Positions 1 to 9,272 of a stretch of DNA of 64,000 nt are shown here, piece by piece; position 1 is the stretch's first letter; each line of letters opens with the position of its first letter. Under the pieces are notes generated by a model. The model ran no database searches, had not been told where the DNA came from, and saw only the letters and a list, made by a program, of their open reading frames with translations. This DNA comes from Neisseria sp. MVDL19-042950 (GTDB lineage: Bacteria > Pseudomonadota > Gammaproteobacteria > Burkholderiales > Neisseriaceae): NCBI RefSeq assembly GCF_030504625.1, contig NZ_JAUKWH010000003.1, positions 178,521 to 242,520 of the forward strand, given 5' to 3'. A program made the position numbers and the translations under genes.

Positions 1-162
1 ATCCCCGGCTTCGCCCGTGTCGACGCGCTGGCAGGCTGGAACCGCAAAAACCTCAACCTCACGCTGGCGGTCAACAACCTGCTCAACCAAAAATACTGGC
101 GTTCCGATGCCATGCCCGGCGCACCGCGCGGCGTAACGGCACGGCTGAATTACAGCTTTTAA
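1..162 (+). CDS. TonB-dependent receptor, C-terminal fragment
   Basis: Frame 1 is open from the first base and ends at TAA 160-162, giving the last 53 residues of a protein whose start lies outside the window. The piece reads as the final beta-strands of an outer-membrane TonB-dependent receptor: an NLTLAVNNLLNQKYW segment (the usual 'v.NLfdk.Y' strand and turn) and a terminal ARLNYSF ending in Phe, the outer-membrane protein C-terminal signature recognised by BamA. The substrate (siderophore, haem or other) cannot be told from this piece. A DUS hairpin follows at 189-229. Confidence 0.75.
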   Translation: MPGFARVDALAGWNRKNLNLTLAVNNLLNQKYWRSDAMPGAPRGVTARLNYSF

Positions 163-188
163 TACAGCCTTGCCGCAAAGGAATCATC

Positions 189-229
189 AGGCCGTCTGAA
201 AGCGAACTGTGTGCGCTTTCAGACGACCT
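189..229 (+). terminator. DUS inverted repeat after the TonB receptor
   Basis: The left arm is AG-DUS AGGCCGTCTGAA plus AGCG. The right arm is CGCT plus TTCAGACGACCT, which reads AGGTCGTCTGAA on the other strand. The 16-bp stem has one mismatch. No strong U tract follows, so termination is likely but not certain. Confidence 0.55.
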
Positions 230-303
230 CCCCTACTCCCCATCCTCCCCCCGCTCCAAAATCATTTAAAATGGCCGTCTGAAACCGTTTTCCCCCAGCC
301 GCC

Positions 304-2343
304 ATGACACCCGAACACCAAAAGCTGCTCAAAATCACCGACACCGCCGCCAAAAAGCTCGAAAAGCTCAACCTGCACACCCCGTGGGACGTTGCCCTGC
401 ACCTGCCGCTGCGCTACGAAGACGAAACCCACATCATGCCGATTAAAGACGCACCTATCGGCGTGCCGTGCCAAGTCGAAGGCGTAGTAACCCTGCAAGA
501 AGTACAGTTCAAACCCCGCAAACAGCTCATCGTGCAGATTCAAGACGACTCCGGCAGCGTGCTGTTTCTGCGCTTCATCCACTTCTACCCCAGCCATCAA
601 AAACAAATGGCGCAAGGCAAACGCATCCGCGCCGTAGGCGAAATCAAACACGGCTTTCACGGCGACGAAATGATCCACCCCAAAATCCGCGATGCCGACA
701 ACAGCAGCCTCGCCGAAAGCCTCACCCCCGTTTACCCCACCGTAAACGGCCTCAACCAACCCACCTTGCGCCGCATTGTTCAGACGGCCTTAGAAGCCCT
801 GCCCCTGCACGACACCCTGCCCGACGAACTCCTAGGCCGTCTGAAACTGCCCCACCTGGCCGAAAGCCTGCGCCTCCTGCACGCCCCGCCGCCCGATTAC
901 AGCATCCGCCAACTTTCAGACGGCACCCTCCCCGCATGGCAGCGGCTCAAATTCGACGAACTGCTCGCCCAACAGCTCTCCATGCGGCTCGCGCGGCAAA
1001 AACGCATCAGCGGGCAGGCCGCCCCCCTGCACGGCAACGGCTCGCTCACCCAACCCCTGCTCAACGCCCTACCCTTCGCCCTCACCGCCGCCCAACAGCG
1101 CGCCTTAAACGAAATCCGCGCCGACATGCGCCAAACCCACCCCATGCACCGCCTGCTGCAAGGCGACGTAGGCAGCGGCAAAACCATCGTCGCCGCCCTT
1201 GCCGCCCTCACCGCAGTCGAAGCTGGCAGCCAAGTCGCCGTCATGGCACCCACCGAAATCCTCGCCGAACAGCACTACCTCAAATTCAAACAATGGCTCG
1301 AACCGCTCGGCCTCGAAGTCGCATGGCTTTCCGGCAGCCAGCGCAAAAAAGCCAAAGATGCCGCCAAAGCCGCCCTTTCAGACGGCCTCACCCCCATCGC
1401 CGTCGGCACCCACGCCCTCTTTCAAGAAGACGTACAGTTCCACAACCTCGGCCTCGTCATCGTCGACGAACAGCACCGCTTCGGCGTCGCCCAACGCCTA
1501 GCCCTCAAAAACAAAGGCCAAGACGTACACCAGCTCATGATGTCCGCCACCCCCATCCCCCGCACCCTCGCCATGAGCTTTTTCGCCGACCTCGACGTTT
1601 CCGTCATCGACGAACTGCCCCCCGGCCGCACCCCCATCAAAACCCGCCTCGTCAACAGCCAGCGCCGCGCCGAAGTCGAAGGCTTCGTACTCAACACCTG
1701 CCGCAAAGGACGGCAAGTTTACTGGGTCTGCCCCCTCATCGAAGAAAGCGAAACCCTCCAACTGCAAACCGCCACCGAAACCCAAGCCGCCCTTCAAGCG
1801 GCCCTACCCGAACTCAGCATCGGCCTCGTCCACGGCCGCATGAAAGCCGCCGAAAAAGCCCAAGTGATGGCCGAATTCAGCGCAGGCCGTCTGAACGTAC
1901 TCGTTGCCACCACCGTTATCGAAGTCGGCGTAGACGTACCCAACGCCGCCCTCATGGTCATCGAACACGCCGAACGCATGGGGCTGGCGCAACTGCACCA
2001 ACTGCGCGGACGCGTAGGCCGCGGCGCCGCCGAAAGCGTGTGCGTACTCCTCTTCGCCGAACCCCTGAGCGAGCTGGCCAAAGCCCGCCTCAAAGTCATC
2101 TACGAACACACCGACGGCTTCGAAATCGCCCGCCAAGACCTCAACATCCGCGGCCCCGGCGAATTTCTCGGCGCACGCCAAAGCGGCGTACCCATGCTCC
2201 GCTTCGCCAACCTCGAAGAAGACCTGCACCTTTTAGAAAAAGCCCGCGAAATCGCCCCCCAACTGATTGAAGAACGCCCCGACATCGTCGAAGCCCACCT
2301 CAACCGCTGGCTGGCGAGCAGGGAGAGTTATTTGGGGGTCTAG
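304..2343 (+). CDS. recG: ATP-dependent DNA helicase RecG
   Basis: RecG is a monomeric superfamily 2 double-strand translocase that regresses stalled forks and remodels Holliday junctions. The 679 residues match the usual 680-700. An N-terminal OB/wedge region covers roughly residues 50-150. The helicase core has Walker A GDVGSGKT at 287-294, the DEQH box at 388-391 and motif III SATPIPRT at 414-421. The C-terminal half carries the VATTVIEVGVDVPNA and LHQLRGRVGRG motifs typical of RecG/Mfd. ATG 304 is taken as the start; a DUS variant (TGGCCGTCTGAA, 272-283) lies just upstream. A DUS is also read in frame as SDGL near residue 360. Confidence 0.97.
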   Translation: MTPEHQKLLKITDTAAKKLEKLNLHTPWDVALHLPLRYEDETHIMPIKDAPIGVPCQVEGVVTLQEVQFKPRKQLIVQIQDDSGSVLFLRFIHFYPSHQKQMAQGKRIRAVGEIKHGFHGDEMIHPKIRDADNSSLAESLTPVYPTVNGLNQPTLRRIVQTALEALPLHDTLPDELLGRLKLPHLAESLRLLHAPPPDYSIRQLSDGTLPAWQRLKFDELLAQQLSMRLARQKRISGQAAPLHGNGSLTQPLLNALPFALTAAQQRALNEIRADMRQTHPMHRLLQGDVGSGKTIVAALAALTAVEAGSQVAVMAPTEILAEQHYLKFKQWLEPLGLEVAWLSGSQRKKAKDAAKAALSDGLTPIAVGTHALFQEDVQFHNLGLVIVDEQHRFGVAQRLALKNKGQDVHQLMMSATPIPRTLAMSFFADLDVSVIDELPPGRTPIKTRLVNSQRRAEVEGFVLNTCRKGRQVYWVCPLIEESETLQLQTATETQAALQAALPELSIGLVHGRMKAAEKAQVMAEFSAGRLNVLVATTVIEVGVDVPNAALMVIEHAERMGLAQLHQLRGRVGRGAAESVCVLLFAEPLSELAKARLKVIYEHTDGFEIARQDLNIRGPGEFLGARQSGVPMLRFANLEEDLHLLEKAREIAPQLIEERPDIVEAHLNRWLASRESYLGV

Positions 2344-2367
2344 CATTTTCGATTAAGGGATTTTATT

Positions 2368-2373
2368 TATAAT
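2368..2373 (+). promoter_or_regulatory. Candidate -10 box for the 2403 gene
   Basis: A perfect TATAAT lies 30 bp before the ATG at 2403, in a short AT-rich gap with no DUS. No convincing -35 box is visible at 16-18 bp upstream. Confidence 0.35.
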
Positions 2374-2402
2374 TTAGACATGAAACTTTTAAGGGAAGCA
2401 CA

Positions 2403-3623
2403 ATGATTGATTCGCTGTCAGATAAAGATTTACTTCAACAATTTTCTAGTAAAGGTTTGGAAGCATTGAAAAATAATACTGCTTCTATTGAAGATAAAGT
2501 TACTTCGAGAAAAATAGAAAGTTGTCGCCCCATTTTGGAAACGATAAATAGACGTGATCACTTCGACCAAATATGTCCATTTAATACAAAACGTCACAAA
2601 ACAAATATTCTAAGTCAATTGGAGAATTGGGCGAAAAAACCGCACAATCTAAATTATCTCGATGAGCTGTTTCTCATATCTATGGCTTTTTCAAGGGAAT
2701 ATTTATTATTCCAAGAACGGCATGCAATCTCTCCCCATTGGGGAATACATGATTATTGGGCAAAATTTAAAGCTGATGTAGAACAAAAAATATATCCTCT
2801 CAAAGAAGATTATTTAAAAGAAACAGCTAAATATATTCGCAATAACATGGATTTTGATATTCTCAATCATTATTTAGGTCAAAAAGATTATCAGGCTTTT
2901 TTAAACTACGAAAAAACAGTAAAAGACGCTGAAGAGAGAATTGGCAAGCTGAAAGAACAACTTAATGATAAAGAAGAACAATTTAATGAAAAAATCTTAG
3001 AGCGGGAAGAAAAAGTTGATAATCTCAAAGCCAGTTTGGAGAGTTTTCAGACGGCCTTTAATTTTGTCGGCTTATCTCAAGGCTTCGAGAATTTGTTAAA
3101 GAAAAAATCAAGAGCAAAATGGCTAACATTTGTAGGCTTGATTGCATTATTTGTATTGACATTATTACCCCTTAGCTTGGTTGCGATTCATTTACTGTCA
3201 GATATGATTCCGCAATTAATGAAGTACCTTTTGTCTATTCCAACTGAAGCATCCATCCCGAGTGGAGCAAATGCTAAACCTGAACTAACCAATATCGCCG
3301 AAGTAGCTACGTGGTCTTGGCAAAAAATGCTTCCTGTCATCGGCTTGGAGTTTGTTTTAATCTACTTCTTCCGAGTGGTGCTAACCCATTACCATTCCAT
3401 ACAAACCCAAATCATGCAGCTCGAATTGCGCCAGTCCTTATGCCAATTTATCCAAAACTATGCCGAATACGCGAAAGAAATCAAAGCATCGGATAAAGAC
3501 GCATTGGAAAAATTTGAAAACCTGATTTTCAGCAGCATCCTGTCAAATCCTGATAAAGTACCCGGCACGTTCGACGGTATCGACAGCTTGGCATCGCTGC
3601 TTAAAGAATTAAAAAGCAAATAA
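2403..3623 (+). CDS. Unknown protein with coiled coil and two membrane helices
   Basis: I do not recognise this 406-residue protein. Residues 1-165 are mixed and helical. Residues about 168-215 are a charged heptad-like stretch (EERIGKLKEQLNDKEEQ and following), a likely coiled coil. Hydrophobic helices lie at about 239-265 and 308-328, followed by a helical C-terminal tail to 406. The predicted topology places both soluble ends on the same side of the inner membrane. The gene is much richer in A+T than recG and dxs on either side, which suggests transfer. It nevertheless holds one in-frame DUS (3046-3057, read as FQTA). An AAGGGA ribosome site precedes ATG 2403. It ends at a bidirectional DUS hairpin. 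Confidence 0.75.
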   Translation: MIDSLSDKDLLQQFSSKGLEALKNNTASIEDKVTSRKIESCRPILETINRRDHFDQICPFNTKRHKTNILSQLENWAKKPHNLNYLDELFLISMAFSREYLLFQERHAISPHWGIHDYWAKFKADVEQKIYPLKEDYLKETAKYIRNNMDFDILNHYLGQKDYQAFLNYEKTVKDAEERIGKLKEQLNDKEEQFNEKILEREEKVDNLKASLESFQTAFNFVGLSQGFENLLKKKSRAKWLTFVGLIALFVLTLLPLSLVAIHLLSDMIPQLMKYLLSIPTEASIPSGANAKPELTNIAEVATWSWQKMLPVIGLEFVLIYFFRVVLTHYHSIQTQIMQLELRQSLCQFIQNYAEYAKEIKASDKDALEKFENLIFSSILSNPDKVPGTFDGIDSLASLLKELKSK

Positions 3624-3652
3624 TTTTCGAGTTTCTCCGCTTTACATACCGG

Positions 3653-3684
3653 AAAGGCCGTCTGAAACATTTCAGACGGCCTTT
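3653..3684. terminator. DUS hairpin between convergent genes
   Basis: AAAGGCCGTCTGAAA (3653-3667) is a perfect inverted repeat of 3670-3684, with only 2 nt between arms and T-rich ends on both strands. It lies between the + gene ending at 3623 and the - gene ending at 3709, so it can terminate both. Confidence 0.8.
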
Positions 3685-3708
3685 ATCCTTGCTGCAAACA
3701 ACAGCTAT

Positions 3709-4218
3709 TTATCGAACCGGTGCGCAGTTTTTCATCAAAACATTATCCACGTCCATCACTTCGCTGGTCACTTGCTGTTTTTCGTGGCGTGTCCAGAAGC
3801 CGTTTTCTTCTTTATAGAAATCGGTTTGGAATTGGTTGTCGATGGTCCACGTATATTCGCCGTTGCCGAACGCCGTTAAGTCGTCATTGCTGCCTTCGCG
3901 ATTATACGGCAGGGTAAAGGTTTGGCCGTCGGCACGAATCTGCGCCGCCGCTCCGTCCGCATCGCGGTAGTAGCGTGCGTCTAAGGTTTTGCCGTCGGCG
4001 CATTGGTAAGAGAGCCAGCGTGCGTCGTCTGCTTTGGCGGCGAGGTTTCCGCCCAAGCGGTTGTCGGCGGGTTGCGGTGCGGCGGCCTGATCGGACGGAG
4101 CCGCTTCGGAAACAGCGGATGCGGCAGGCGCGGGCGGGACTTCGGCGGTTTTTTGTTCGCCGCAGGCGCTTAATGCGAGCAAGGCCAGCAAGGGCAGTAT
4201 TTTTTGAGATACGGTCAT
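3709..4218 (-). CDS. Lipoprotein with MliC-like lysozyme-inhibitor domain
   Basis: A 169-residue lipoprotein. A signal peptide ends in the lipobox LSAC with acylated Cys19, and an Ala/Pro-rich linker covers about 25-60. The C-terminal domain at about 70-168 has the MliC pattern: Y71-Q-C73 near its start, alternating beta-strand sequence, a GEYTW strand and a second Cys at 165 that could pair with Cys73. MliC-family proteins inhibit C-type lysozyme in the envelope; in Neisseria a related protein is known as the adhesin complex protein. The family call rests on pattern, not alignment. A GGAGGAAAC ribosome site lies before ATG 4218. Confidence 0.65.
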   Translation of the reverse strand: MTVSQKILPLLALLALSACGEQKTAEVPPAPAASAVSEAAPSDQAAAPQPADNRLGGNLAAKADDARWLSYQCADGKTLDARYYRDADGAAAQIRADGQTFTLPYNREGSNDDLTAFGNGEYTWTIDNQFQTDFYKEENGFWTRHEKQQVTSEVMDVDNVLMKNCAPVR

Positions 4219-4349
4219 GTTTCCTCCAATCTGAACTGGGTGATGTTTCGTTTAGTGTAAAAGAATCCGGCAAAAATTTCATGTGCCCGCTCCGGCGGCG
4301 GATTTGTGTTTTCAGACGGCCTTTTCGATATGCCGCGGCTCCATTCTCT

Positions 4350-4358
4350 TGCTATAAT
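4350..4358 (+). promoter_or_regulatory. Extended -10 promoter of dxs
   Basis: TGCTATAAT (TGn plus a perfect -10) lies 42 bp before the dxs ATG. There is no clear -35 box, as is usual for extended -10 promoters. The same nonamer precedes metK and leuS. Confidence 0.55.
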
Positions 4359-4400
4359 CTGCCGTTAACGCAGCAAACCATCGACAGAAAAAGAGCGAAT

Positions 4401-6278
4401 ATGAGCCAAACCCCTTTACTCGACACCATCAGCCTGCCGCAAGACTTGCGCTGTTTGCCTAAAGAACAGTTGCCGCGCGTAGCGGAAGAATTGCGTATGT
4501 TTCTGTTGGAATCGGTCGGTAAAACGGGCGGGCATTTCGCCAGCAACCTCGGCGCGGTCGAGCTAACCGTCGCGCTGCATTATGTGTATGACACGCCCAA
4601 CGACAATTTGGTTTGGGATGTCGGCCATCAAAGTTATCCGCACAAAATCCTCACTGGCCGCAAAAACCGTATGCACACCATGCGCCAATACGGCGGTTTG
4701 GCGGGCTTTCCCAAGCGCGGCGAGTCGGAATACGACGCATTCGGTGTCGGCCATTCTTCCACTTCTATCGGCGCGGCGCTCGGCATGGCGGTGGCCGACA
4801 AACTGGCGGGCAACGGCAAACGCAGCGTGGCGGTAATCGGCGACGGCGCGATGACGGCAGGTCAGGCGTTTGAAGCCTTAAACTGTGCGGGCGATATGGA
4901 TATCGACCTGTTGGTGATTCTCAACGACAACGAAATGTCGATTTCCCCCAATGTCGGCGCGCTGCCCAAATATCTGGCGCGTAACGTCGTGCGCGATATG
5001 CACGGCCTGCTCAGCACCATCAAAGCGCAATCCACCAAAGTGCTCGACAAGCTGCCCGGCGCGCTGGAAATCGCCCAAAAAGTCGAACACAAAATCAAAA
5101 CCATCGCCGGCGAAGCGGAGCACGCCAAGCAGTCGCTGTCGTTATTCGAAAACTTCGGCTTCCAATACACCGGCCCCGTCGACGGCCATGATGTTGAAAA
5201 TCTGGTCGACGTGCTGAAAGACTTGCGCGCCAAAAAAGGCCCGCAGATTCTGCATGTGATTACCAAAAAAGGCCAAGGCTACAAACTCGCCGAAAACGAT
5301 CCGGTGAAATACCATGCTATCGGCAAAACCAACGCTCCGAGCGAAAAGCCAGCCGTTCCCAAGCCCACCTACACGCAGATTTTCGGCAAATGGCTGTGTG
5401 ATCAGGCCGCCGCCGACCCGCGCTTGGTTGCCATCACGCCCGCCATGCGCGAAGGCAGCGGTTTGGTCGAATACGAACAAAAATTCCCCGAACGTTATTT
5501 CGATGTCGGCATCGCCGAGCAGCACGCTGTTACCTTTGCCGGCGGCTTGGCTTGCGAAGGCGCGAAACCGGTGGTGGCGATTTATTCCACTTTCCTGCAA
5601 CGCGCCTACGACCAACTCGTCCACGACATCGCCCTGCAAAACCTGCCCGTGCTGTTCGCCATCGACCGCGCCGGCATTGTGGGCGCAGACGGCCCCACCC
5701 ACGCCGGTTTGTATGATTTGAGCTTTTTGCGCTGTGTTCCGAATATGGTCATCGCCGCGCCGAGCGATGAAAACGAATGCCGCCTGCTGCTTTCCACCTG
5801 CTATCAACTCGATGCGCCGACTGCCGTGCGCTATCCGCGCGGTTCGGGCATCGGTGCAACGGTTTCAGACGGCCTCGATACCGTGCCCGTCGGCAAAGGC
5901 GTTGTCAGACGCGAAGGCCGCCAAACCGCCGTTTTCGCTTTCGGCAGCATGGTTCAGCCCGCACTGGAAGCGGCCGAAACGCTGGACGCAACCGTGGCCG
6001 ATATGCGCTTCGTCAAACCGCTGGACGAAGAATTGATTTTAAAACTGGCGCAGTCGCACGATTATCTGGTGAGCGTCGAAGAAAACGCCGAGCAAGGCGG
6101 CGCGGGCAGCGCGGTGCTGGAAGTGCTGGCGAAACACAATATCTGCAAACCCGTGCTGGTTTTGGGCGTGGCCGACACCGTTACCGACCACGGCGACCCG
6201 AAAAAACTGCTCGACGACTTGGGCTTGAGCGCAGCGGCGATATTGCGGCGGATACAAAATTGGCTGGCCGAAGTTTGA
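4401..6278 (+). CDS. dxs: 1-deoxy-D-xylulose-5-phosphate synthase
   Basis: DXS condenses pyruvate and glyceraldehyde 3-phosphate, with thiamine diphosphate, in the first step of the MEP isoprenoid pathway. It also feeds thiamine and pyridoxal synthesis. The frame is open from 3975, but ATG 4401 (MSQTPLLDT) gives 625 residues, the usual family length, and sits downstream of the 4353 -10 box. Visible motifs are VGHQSYPHK near 74-82, the TPP motif GDGAMTAG (147-154) with NDNEMSIS about 25 residues on, and [15 protein letters not shown] in the transketolase-like pyrimidine domain. A DUS is read in frame as SDGL at about 5866-5875. Confidence 0.97.
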   Translation: MSQTPLLDTISLPQDLRCLPKEQLPRVAEELRMFLLESVGKTGGHFASNLGAVELTVALHYVYDTPNDNLVWDVGHQSYPHKILTGRKNRMHTMRQYGGLAGFPKRGESEYDAFGVGHSSTSIGAALGMAVADKLAGNGKRSVAVIGDGAMTAGQAFEALNCAGDMDIDLLVILNDNEMSISPNVGALPKYLARNVVRDMHGLLSTIKAQSTKVLDKLPGALEIAQKVEHKIKTIAGEAEHAKQSLSLFENFGFQYTGPVDGHDVENLVDVLKDLRAKKGPQILHVITKKGQGYKLAENDPVKYHAIGKTNAPSEKPAVPKPTYTQIFGKWLCDQAAADPRLVAITPAMREGSGLVEYEQKFPERYFDVGIAEQHAVTFAGGLACEGAKPVVAIYSTFLQRAYDQLVHDIALQNLPVLFAIDRAGIVGADGPTHAGLYDLSFLRCVPNMVIAAPSDENECRLLLSTCYQLDAPTAVRYPRGSGIGATVSDGLDTVPVGKGVVRREGRQTAVFAFGSMVQPALEAAETLDATVADMRFVKPLDEELILKLAQSHDYLVSVEENAEQGGAGSAVLEVLAKHNICKPVLVLGVADTVTDHGDPKKLLDDLGLSAAAILRRIQNWLAEV

Positions 6279-6290
6279 GCATCGCCGCTT

Positions 6291-6351
6291 CCCATCGTAA
6301 ACAAACTTACTTTATCAAGGCTCGTTATACTCGGCCTTAGCCCAAGTATGG
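6291..6351 (-). repeat. Dispersed intergenic repeat, copy A
   Basis: Read on the minus strand it contains CCGAGTATAACGAGCCTTGA followed by TAAAGTAAGTTTG. It aligns with copies at 9038-9095 and 24955-25008, sharing the core CCGAGyATrAyGA, then yGATAAAGnAAGT. Confidence 0.6.
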
Positions 6352-6385
6352 TACGTGCCATTTTTTTAAGTCGGTTCATTAGTTA

Positions 6386-6419
6386 AGAGGCCGTCTGAAA
6401 AGGTTTTCAGACGGCCTCT
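6386..6419. terminator. DUS hairpin downstream of dxs
   Basis: A perfect 16-bp stem AGAGGCCGTCTGAAAA / TTTTCAGACGGCCTCT with a 2-nt gap between arms. Likely terminator of dxs. Confidence 0.7.
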
Positions 6420-6557
6420 GCCTTTGCAGACGGAAACAAAGTGCTTGCAGAATGCAAACCGTTGGTTCGGCCTTTCTTCCCAACCCTTTTCCATGCGGGA
6501 AAAGAAATGGGGGATGGAACTTTGCGCGGCGATTTATTGGTTCAAGATATGAAACCA

Positions 6558-6591
6558 AGAGGCCGTCTGAAAACCTTTTCAGACGGCCTCT
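6558..6591. terminator. DUS hairpin downstream of the lipid A acyltransferase
   Basis: The same 16-bp DUS stem as at 6386-6419 with CC between arms, 18 bp beyond the stop of the minus-strand acyltransferase gene. It is a likely terminator for that gene. Confidence 0.7.
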
Positions 6592-6608
6592 CAATCCTAA
6601 CCGACCCT

Positions 6609-7487
6609 TTACTCTTCCGGCGGCAGCGGCGCACCGGCGGTATGTTTGAAACGGTTATAGGCAAACAGATATTGCTCGGGAAAACGGCGCACCCAATATT
6701 CCACATTTTCGTTAATCACTTGCGCATCATGCACTTTGTCGCCGTTCAACTCTCCCTGCATCGGTTCGATGTGCAGCACAAACCCTTTCCCGCTTTGCAG
6801 CCTCTCTCCGCAGAAAAACAGCGTCCGCACGCCTTTCACTTGCGCAAGTTTCGCCGCCAGCGTCATGGTATAGGCGTAACGCCCGAAAAACTTGGCCCAT
6901 ACGCCGTCGCCGCCCTCTTCGGGATCGGGCACATGATCGGGCAGCACAATCGTGGCTTCGCCCGCACGCAGGGCTTTGATAATCTGTTTCACGCCTTGGA
7001 TATTGGTCGGTGCCGTGCGCCCTTTGTCGCGCACGCGGCCTGCCTGCATCACTTGGTCGAACACTTTGATTTTCGGCGGTTTGTACATGGCGGTAAGCGG
7101 AAACGGCAGGCAGTGGCTGAGATAACGGCCGGCCAAATCATAGCTGCCGATGTGCGGCGTAATAAACAGCAAGCCTTCGCCTTTTTCCAAGGCCGTCTGA
7201 ACATGCTCCCAGCCGTGCACTTCCCGAAACAGCGCGGCCACTTGTTCAGGCCGTCTGAAAAAGGCTACCGGCAGCTCCAAGCCGCCCTTGGCCGTTTCCT
7301 GCAATACGGTTTTCACCATCGCATCGTCATCCGGCAAACCGGCGGTTTTCAAGTTGGCGCGGATGCGCTCGCGGTCTTCGTCGAAGAAATAAAACGAGCA
7401 GCTTCCCAGCAGCCGCCCGAAAAAATGCAGCCAGCCCAGCGGCAAGACGGCTAAGCTGCGGAATATAAAAGAAACAATCGCTTGCAT
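6609..7487 (-). CDS. lpxL: Lipid A late acyltransferase (LpxL/HtrB family)
   Basis: Inner-membrane enzyme that adds a secondary acyl chain from acyl-ACP to the lipid A precursor. ATG 7487 (MQAIVSFIFRSLAVLP) gives 292 residues and an N-terminal membrane anchor. The longer frame to 7571 reads through a DUS and is rejected. The catalytic HX4D motif is HIGSYD at 112-117. Downstream are the KAGEAT-like ALRAGEATIVLPDHVPDP segment and FFGR(Y), typical of the family. I recall that meningococcus also has a late acyltransferase gene (LpxL2) close to metK, which supports this identity; I cannot tell the acyl position from the sequence. Confidence 0.9.
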   Translation of the reverse strand: MQAIVSFIFRSLAVLPLGWLHFFGRLLGSCSFYFFDEDRERIRANLKTAGLPDDDAMVKTVLQETAKGGLELPVAFFRRPEQVAALFREVHGWEHVQTALEKGEGLLFITPHIGSYDLAGRYLSHCLPFPLTAMYKPPKIKVFDQVMQAGRVRDKGRTAPTNIQGVKQIIKALRAGEATIVLPDHVPDPEEGGDGVWAKFFGRYAYTMTLAAKLAQVKGVRTLFFCGERLQSGKGFVLHIEPMQGELNGDKVHDAQVINENVEYWVRRFPEQYLFAYNRFKHTAGAPLPPEE

Positions 7488-7654
7488 GGAACATTCACTT
7501 GTAGAAGAAACGGCATTGTAATGTAAAACCCCAACCACGCCCAAACAGGCCGTCTGAAAACGCCGCCGCATCTCTCAATACAACAGCCCCCTCTTTACCG
7601 GCCTGCTGCCGCGCTCCTGCCGCCGCAATTTAAGCAGCCCCGCCCTGCCGTTTC

Positions 7655-7663
7655 TGCTATAAT
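7655..7663 (+). promoter_or_regulatory. Extended -10 promoter of metK
   Basis: TGCTATAAT, identical to the dxs and leuS boxes, about 80 bp before the metK ATG. Confidence 0.5.
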
Positions 7664-7741
7664 TTCTGCCGTTTGTTTGATTACCATTCGGCTGCCCTCT
7701 CCGGTTGGTCGATTTTCTCTTGTCAAGAAAGCCTACCCACA

Positions 7742-8914
7742 ATGAGCGAAGAATACCTATTCACTTCCGAGTCCGTATCGGAAGGCCATCCCGATAAAGT
7801 GGCCGACCAGATTTCCGATGCCATTCTCGATGCCATTCTGGCGCAAGACCCGACCGCACGCGTAGCCGCCGAAACGTTAGTCAACACCGGTTTGTGCGTG
7901 CTAGCCGGCGAAGTTACCACCACCGCCCATGTCGACTACATCAAAGTGGCGCGCGAAACCATCAAACGCATCGGCTACAACTCTTCCGAACTCGGCTTCG
8001 ATGCCGACGGCTGCGCGGTCATGATGTGCTACGACCAGCAATCGCCCGACATCGCCCAAGGGGTGAACGAAGGCGAAGGCATTGATTTGAACATGGGTGC
8101 GGGCGATCAGGGCTTGATGTTCGGATACGCCTGCGACGAAACCCCCACGCTAATGCCGTTTACCATTTATTACAGCCACCGCCTGATGCAGCGTCAAAGC
8201 GAAGTACGCAAAGACGGCCGCCTGCCGTGGCTGCGCCCCGATGCCAAAGCGCAATTGACCTGCGTGTACGATGCCGAAACCGGTAAAGTAAAACGTATCG
8301 ACACCGTAGTATTGTCTACCCAGCACGATCCGGACATCGACCGCGAAGAGTTGATTAAAGCGGTGAAAGAACACATTATCTTCCCCGTGCTGCCGAAAGA
8401 CATGCTCACCGAAGACACCAAATACCTGATCAACCCCACCGGCCGTTTCGTGATCGGCGGCCCGCAAGGGGACTGCGGCTTAACCGGCCGTAAAATCATT
8501 GTCGACACCTACGGCGGTGCCGCTCCGCACGGCGGCGGCGCATTCTCCGGCAAAGACCCCACCAAAGTGGACCGTTCCGCCGCTTATGCCTGCCGTTACG
8601 TGGCCAAAAACATCGTAGCCGCAGGTTTGGCCACTCAGTGCCAAGTGCAGGTTTCCTACGCCATCGGCATCGCCGAACCGACCTCAATTTCCATCGACAC
8701 TTTCGGCACCGGCAAAGTGGACGAAGCCACGCTGATCCGAATCGTGCGCGACAATTTCGACCTGCGTCCGAAAGGCATCATCCAAATGCTCGACCTGCAA
8801 CGCCCGATTTACAGCAAAACCGCCGCCTACGGCCACTTCGGTCGCGAAGAGCCTGAATTCACTTGGGAGCGCACCGACAAAGTGCCCGCCTTGAGAGCTG
8901 CCGCAGGGTTGTAA
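7742..8914 (+). CDS. metK: S-adenosylmethionine synthetase
   Basis: MetK makes S-adenosylmethionine from ATP and methionine in the cytoplasm. ATG 7742 ([11 protein letters not shown]) gives 390 residues, the usual length; the 23-residue upstream extension is not conserved in style. Landmarks are [10 protein letters not shown] at the N-terminus (ATP and metal site), the GAGDQG hexapeptide in the ATP-binding region, and the [19 protein letters not shown] loop characteristic of MetK. The gene is transcribed away from the acyltransferase and ends at a strong DUS hairpin. Confidence 0.97.
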   Translation: MSEEYLFTSESVSEGHPDKVADQISDAILDAILAQDPTARVAAETLVNTGLCVLAGEVTTTAHVDYIKVARETIKRIGYNSSELGFDADGCAVMMCYDQQSPDIAQGVNEGEGIDLNMGAGDQGLMFGYACDETPTLMPFTIYYSHRLMQRQSEVRKDGRLPWLRPDAKAQLTCVYDAETGKVKRIDTVVLSTQHDPDIDREELIKAVKEHIIFPVLPKDMLTEDTKYLINPTGRFVIGGPQGDCGLTGRKIIVDTYGGAAPHGGGAFSGKDPTKVDRSAAYACRYVAKNIVAAGLATQCQVQVSYAIGIAEPTSISIDTFGTGKVDEATLIRIVRDNFDLRPKGIIQMLDLQRPIYSKTAAYGHFGREEPEFTWERTDKVPALRAAAGL

Positions 8915-8928
8915 CATTCCGCTGATTC

Positions 8929-8964
8929 AAAGGCCGTCTGAAAAGAAGTTTTCAGACGGCCTTT
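8929..8964. terminator. DUS hairpin terminator of metK
   Basis: A 16-bp perfect stem AAAGGCCGTCTGAAAA / TTTTCAGACGGCCTTT with a GAAG loop, directly after metK and ending in a T-rich tail. Confidence 0.8.
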
Positions 8965-9037
8965 TGTTGTTGCGGCATACTTAGGAAACGGACTGCCGAC
9001 ACAATACACAGCAAATCAACTTAAAAAATAACACACG

Positions 9038-9095
9038 TCATCCTCAAAGTTGCCCCGAGTATGATGAACCGCGATAAAGAAAGTATCTTTACCAT
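9038..9095 (+). repeat. Dispersed intergenic repeat, copy B
   Basis: Contains CCCCGAGTATGATGAACCGC followed by GATAAAGAAAGT. It aligns with copy A (minus strand, 6291-6351) and copy C (24955-25008). Confidence 0.55.
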
Positions 9096-9130
9096 AGGCC
9101 GTCTGAAACCATATTTTTCAGACGGCCTAT
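9094..9130. terminator. DUS hairpin upstream of the Pat-like gene
   Basis: ATAGGCCGTCTGAAA (9094-9108) pairs with TTTCAGACGGCCTAT (9116-9130). It directly follows repeat copy B. No gene ends here, so its terminator role is unclear. Confidence 0.5.
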
Positions 9131-9272
9131 ATTGGTTTATATTTGCAAATAGCTGCTGCGACAACCGCAAAGCACCATACCGAAACCATACCGGCACGCA
9201 ACACCGTAAAGCGATCGGATTTCACGGTTGCACACATTGGCCGACACATCGAAAAACATCAGGAGCCGCATC

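Larger units (their letters stand above)
6279..6608. other. Intergenic region with two DUS hairpins and a dispersed repeat
   Basis: No gene is credible in these 330 bp between convergent dxs (+) and the acyltransferase (-). The region holds a dispersed repeat copy on the minus strand (6291-6351) and two nearly identical DUS hairpins (6386-6419 and 6558-6591) that bracket about 140 bp of unassigned sequence. Confidence 0.7.
8915..9272. other. Intergenic region between metK and the Pat-like gene
   Basis: No gene is supported in these 358 bp. The region holds the metK terminator hairpin, dispersed repeat copy B and a second DUS hairpin, then about 140 bp of leader with no clear promoter. Confidence 0.7.

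Noticed and set aside
468..2270. 600-codon open frame overlapping recG
   Set aside because: Arg/Pro/His-rich product typical of the +1 shadow of a GC-rich gene; recG in the other frame has all helicase motifs.
3975..4400. Upstream extension of the dxs frame
   Set aside because: Arg-rich, overlaps the lipoprotein gene on the other strand, and would make DXS 142 residues longer than the family.
6441..7454. 337-codon ORF antisense to the lipid A acyltransferase
   Set aside because: His/Arg/Gln-rich antisense shadow starting in a DUS-hairpin region; no motif.
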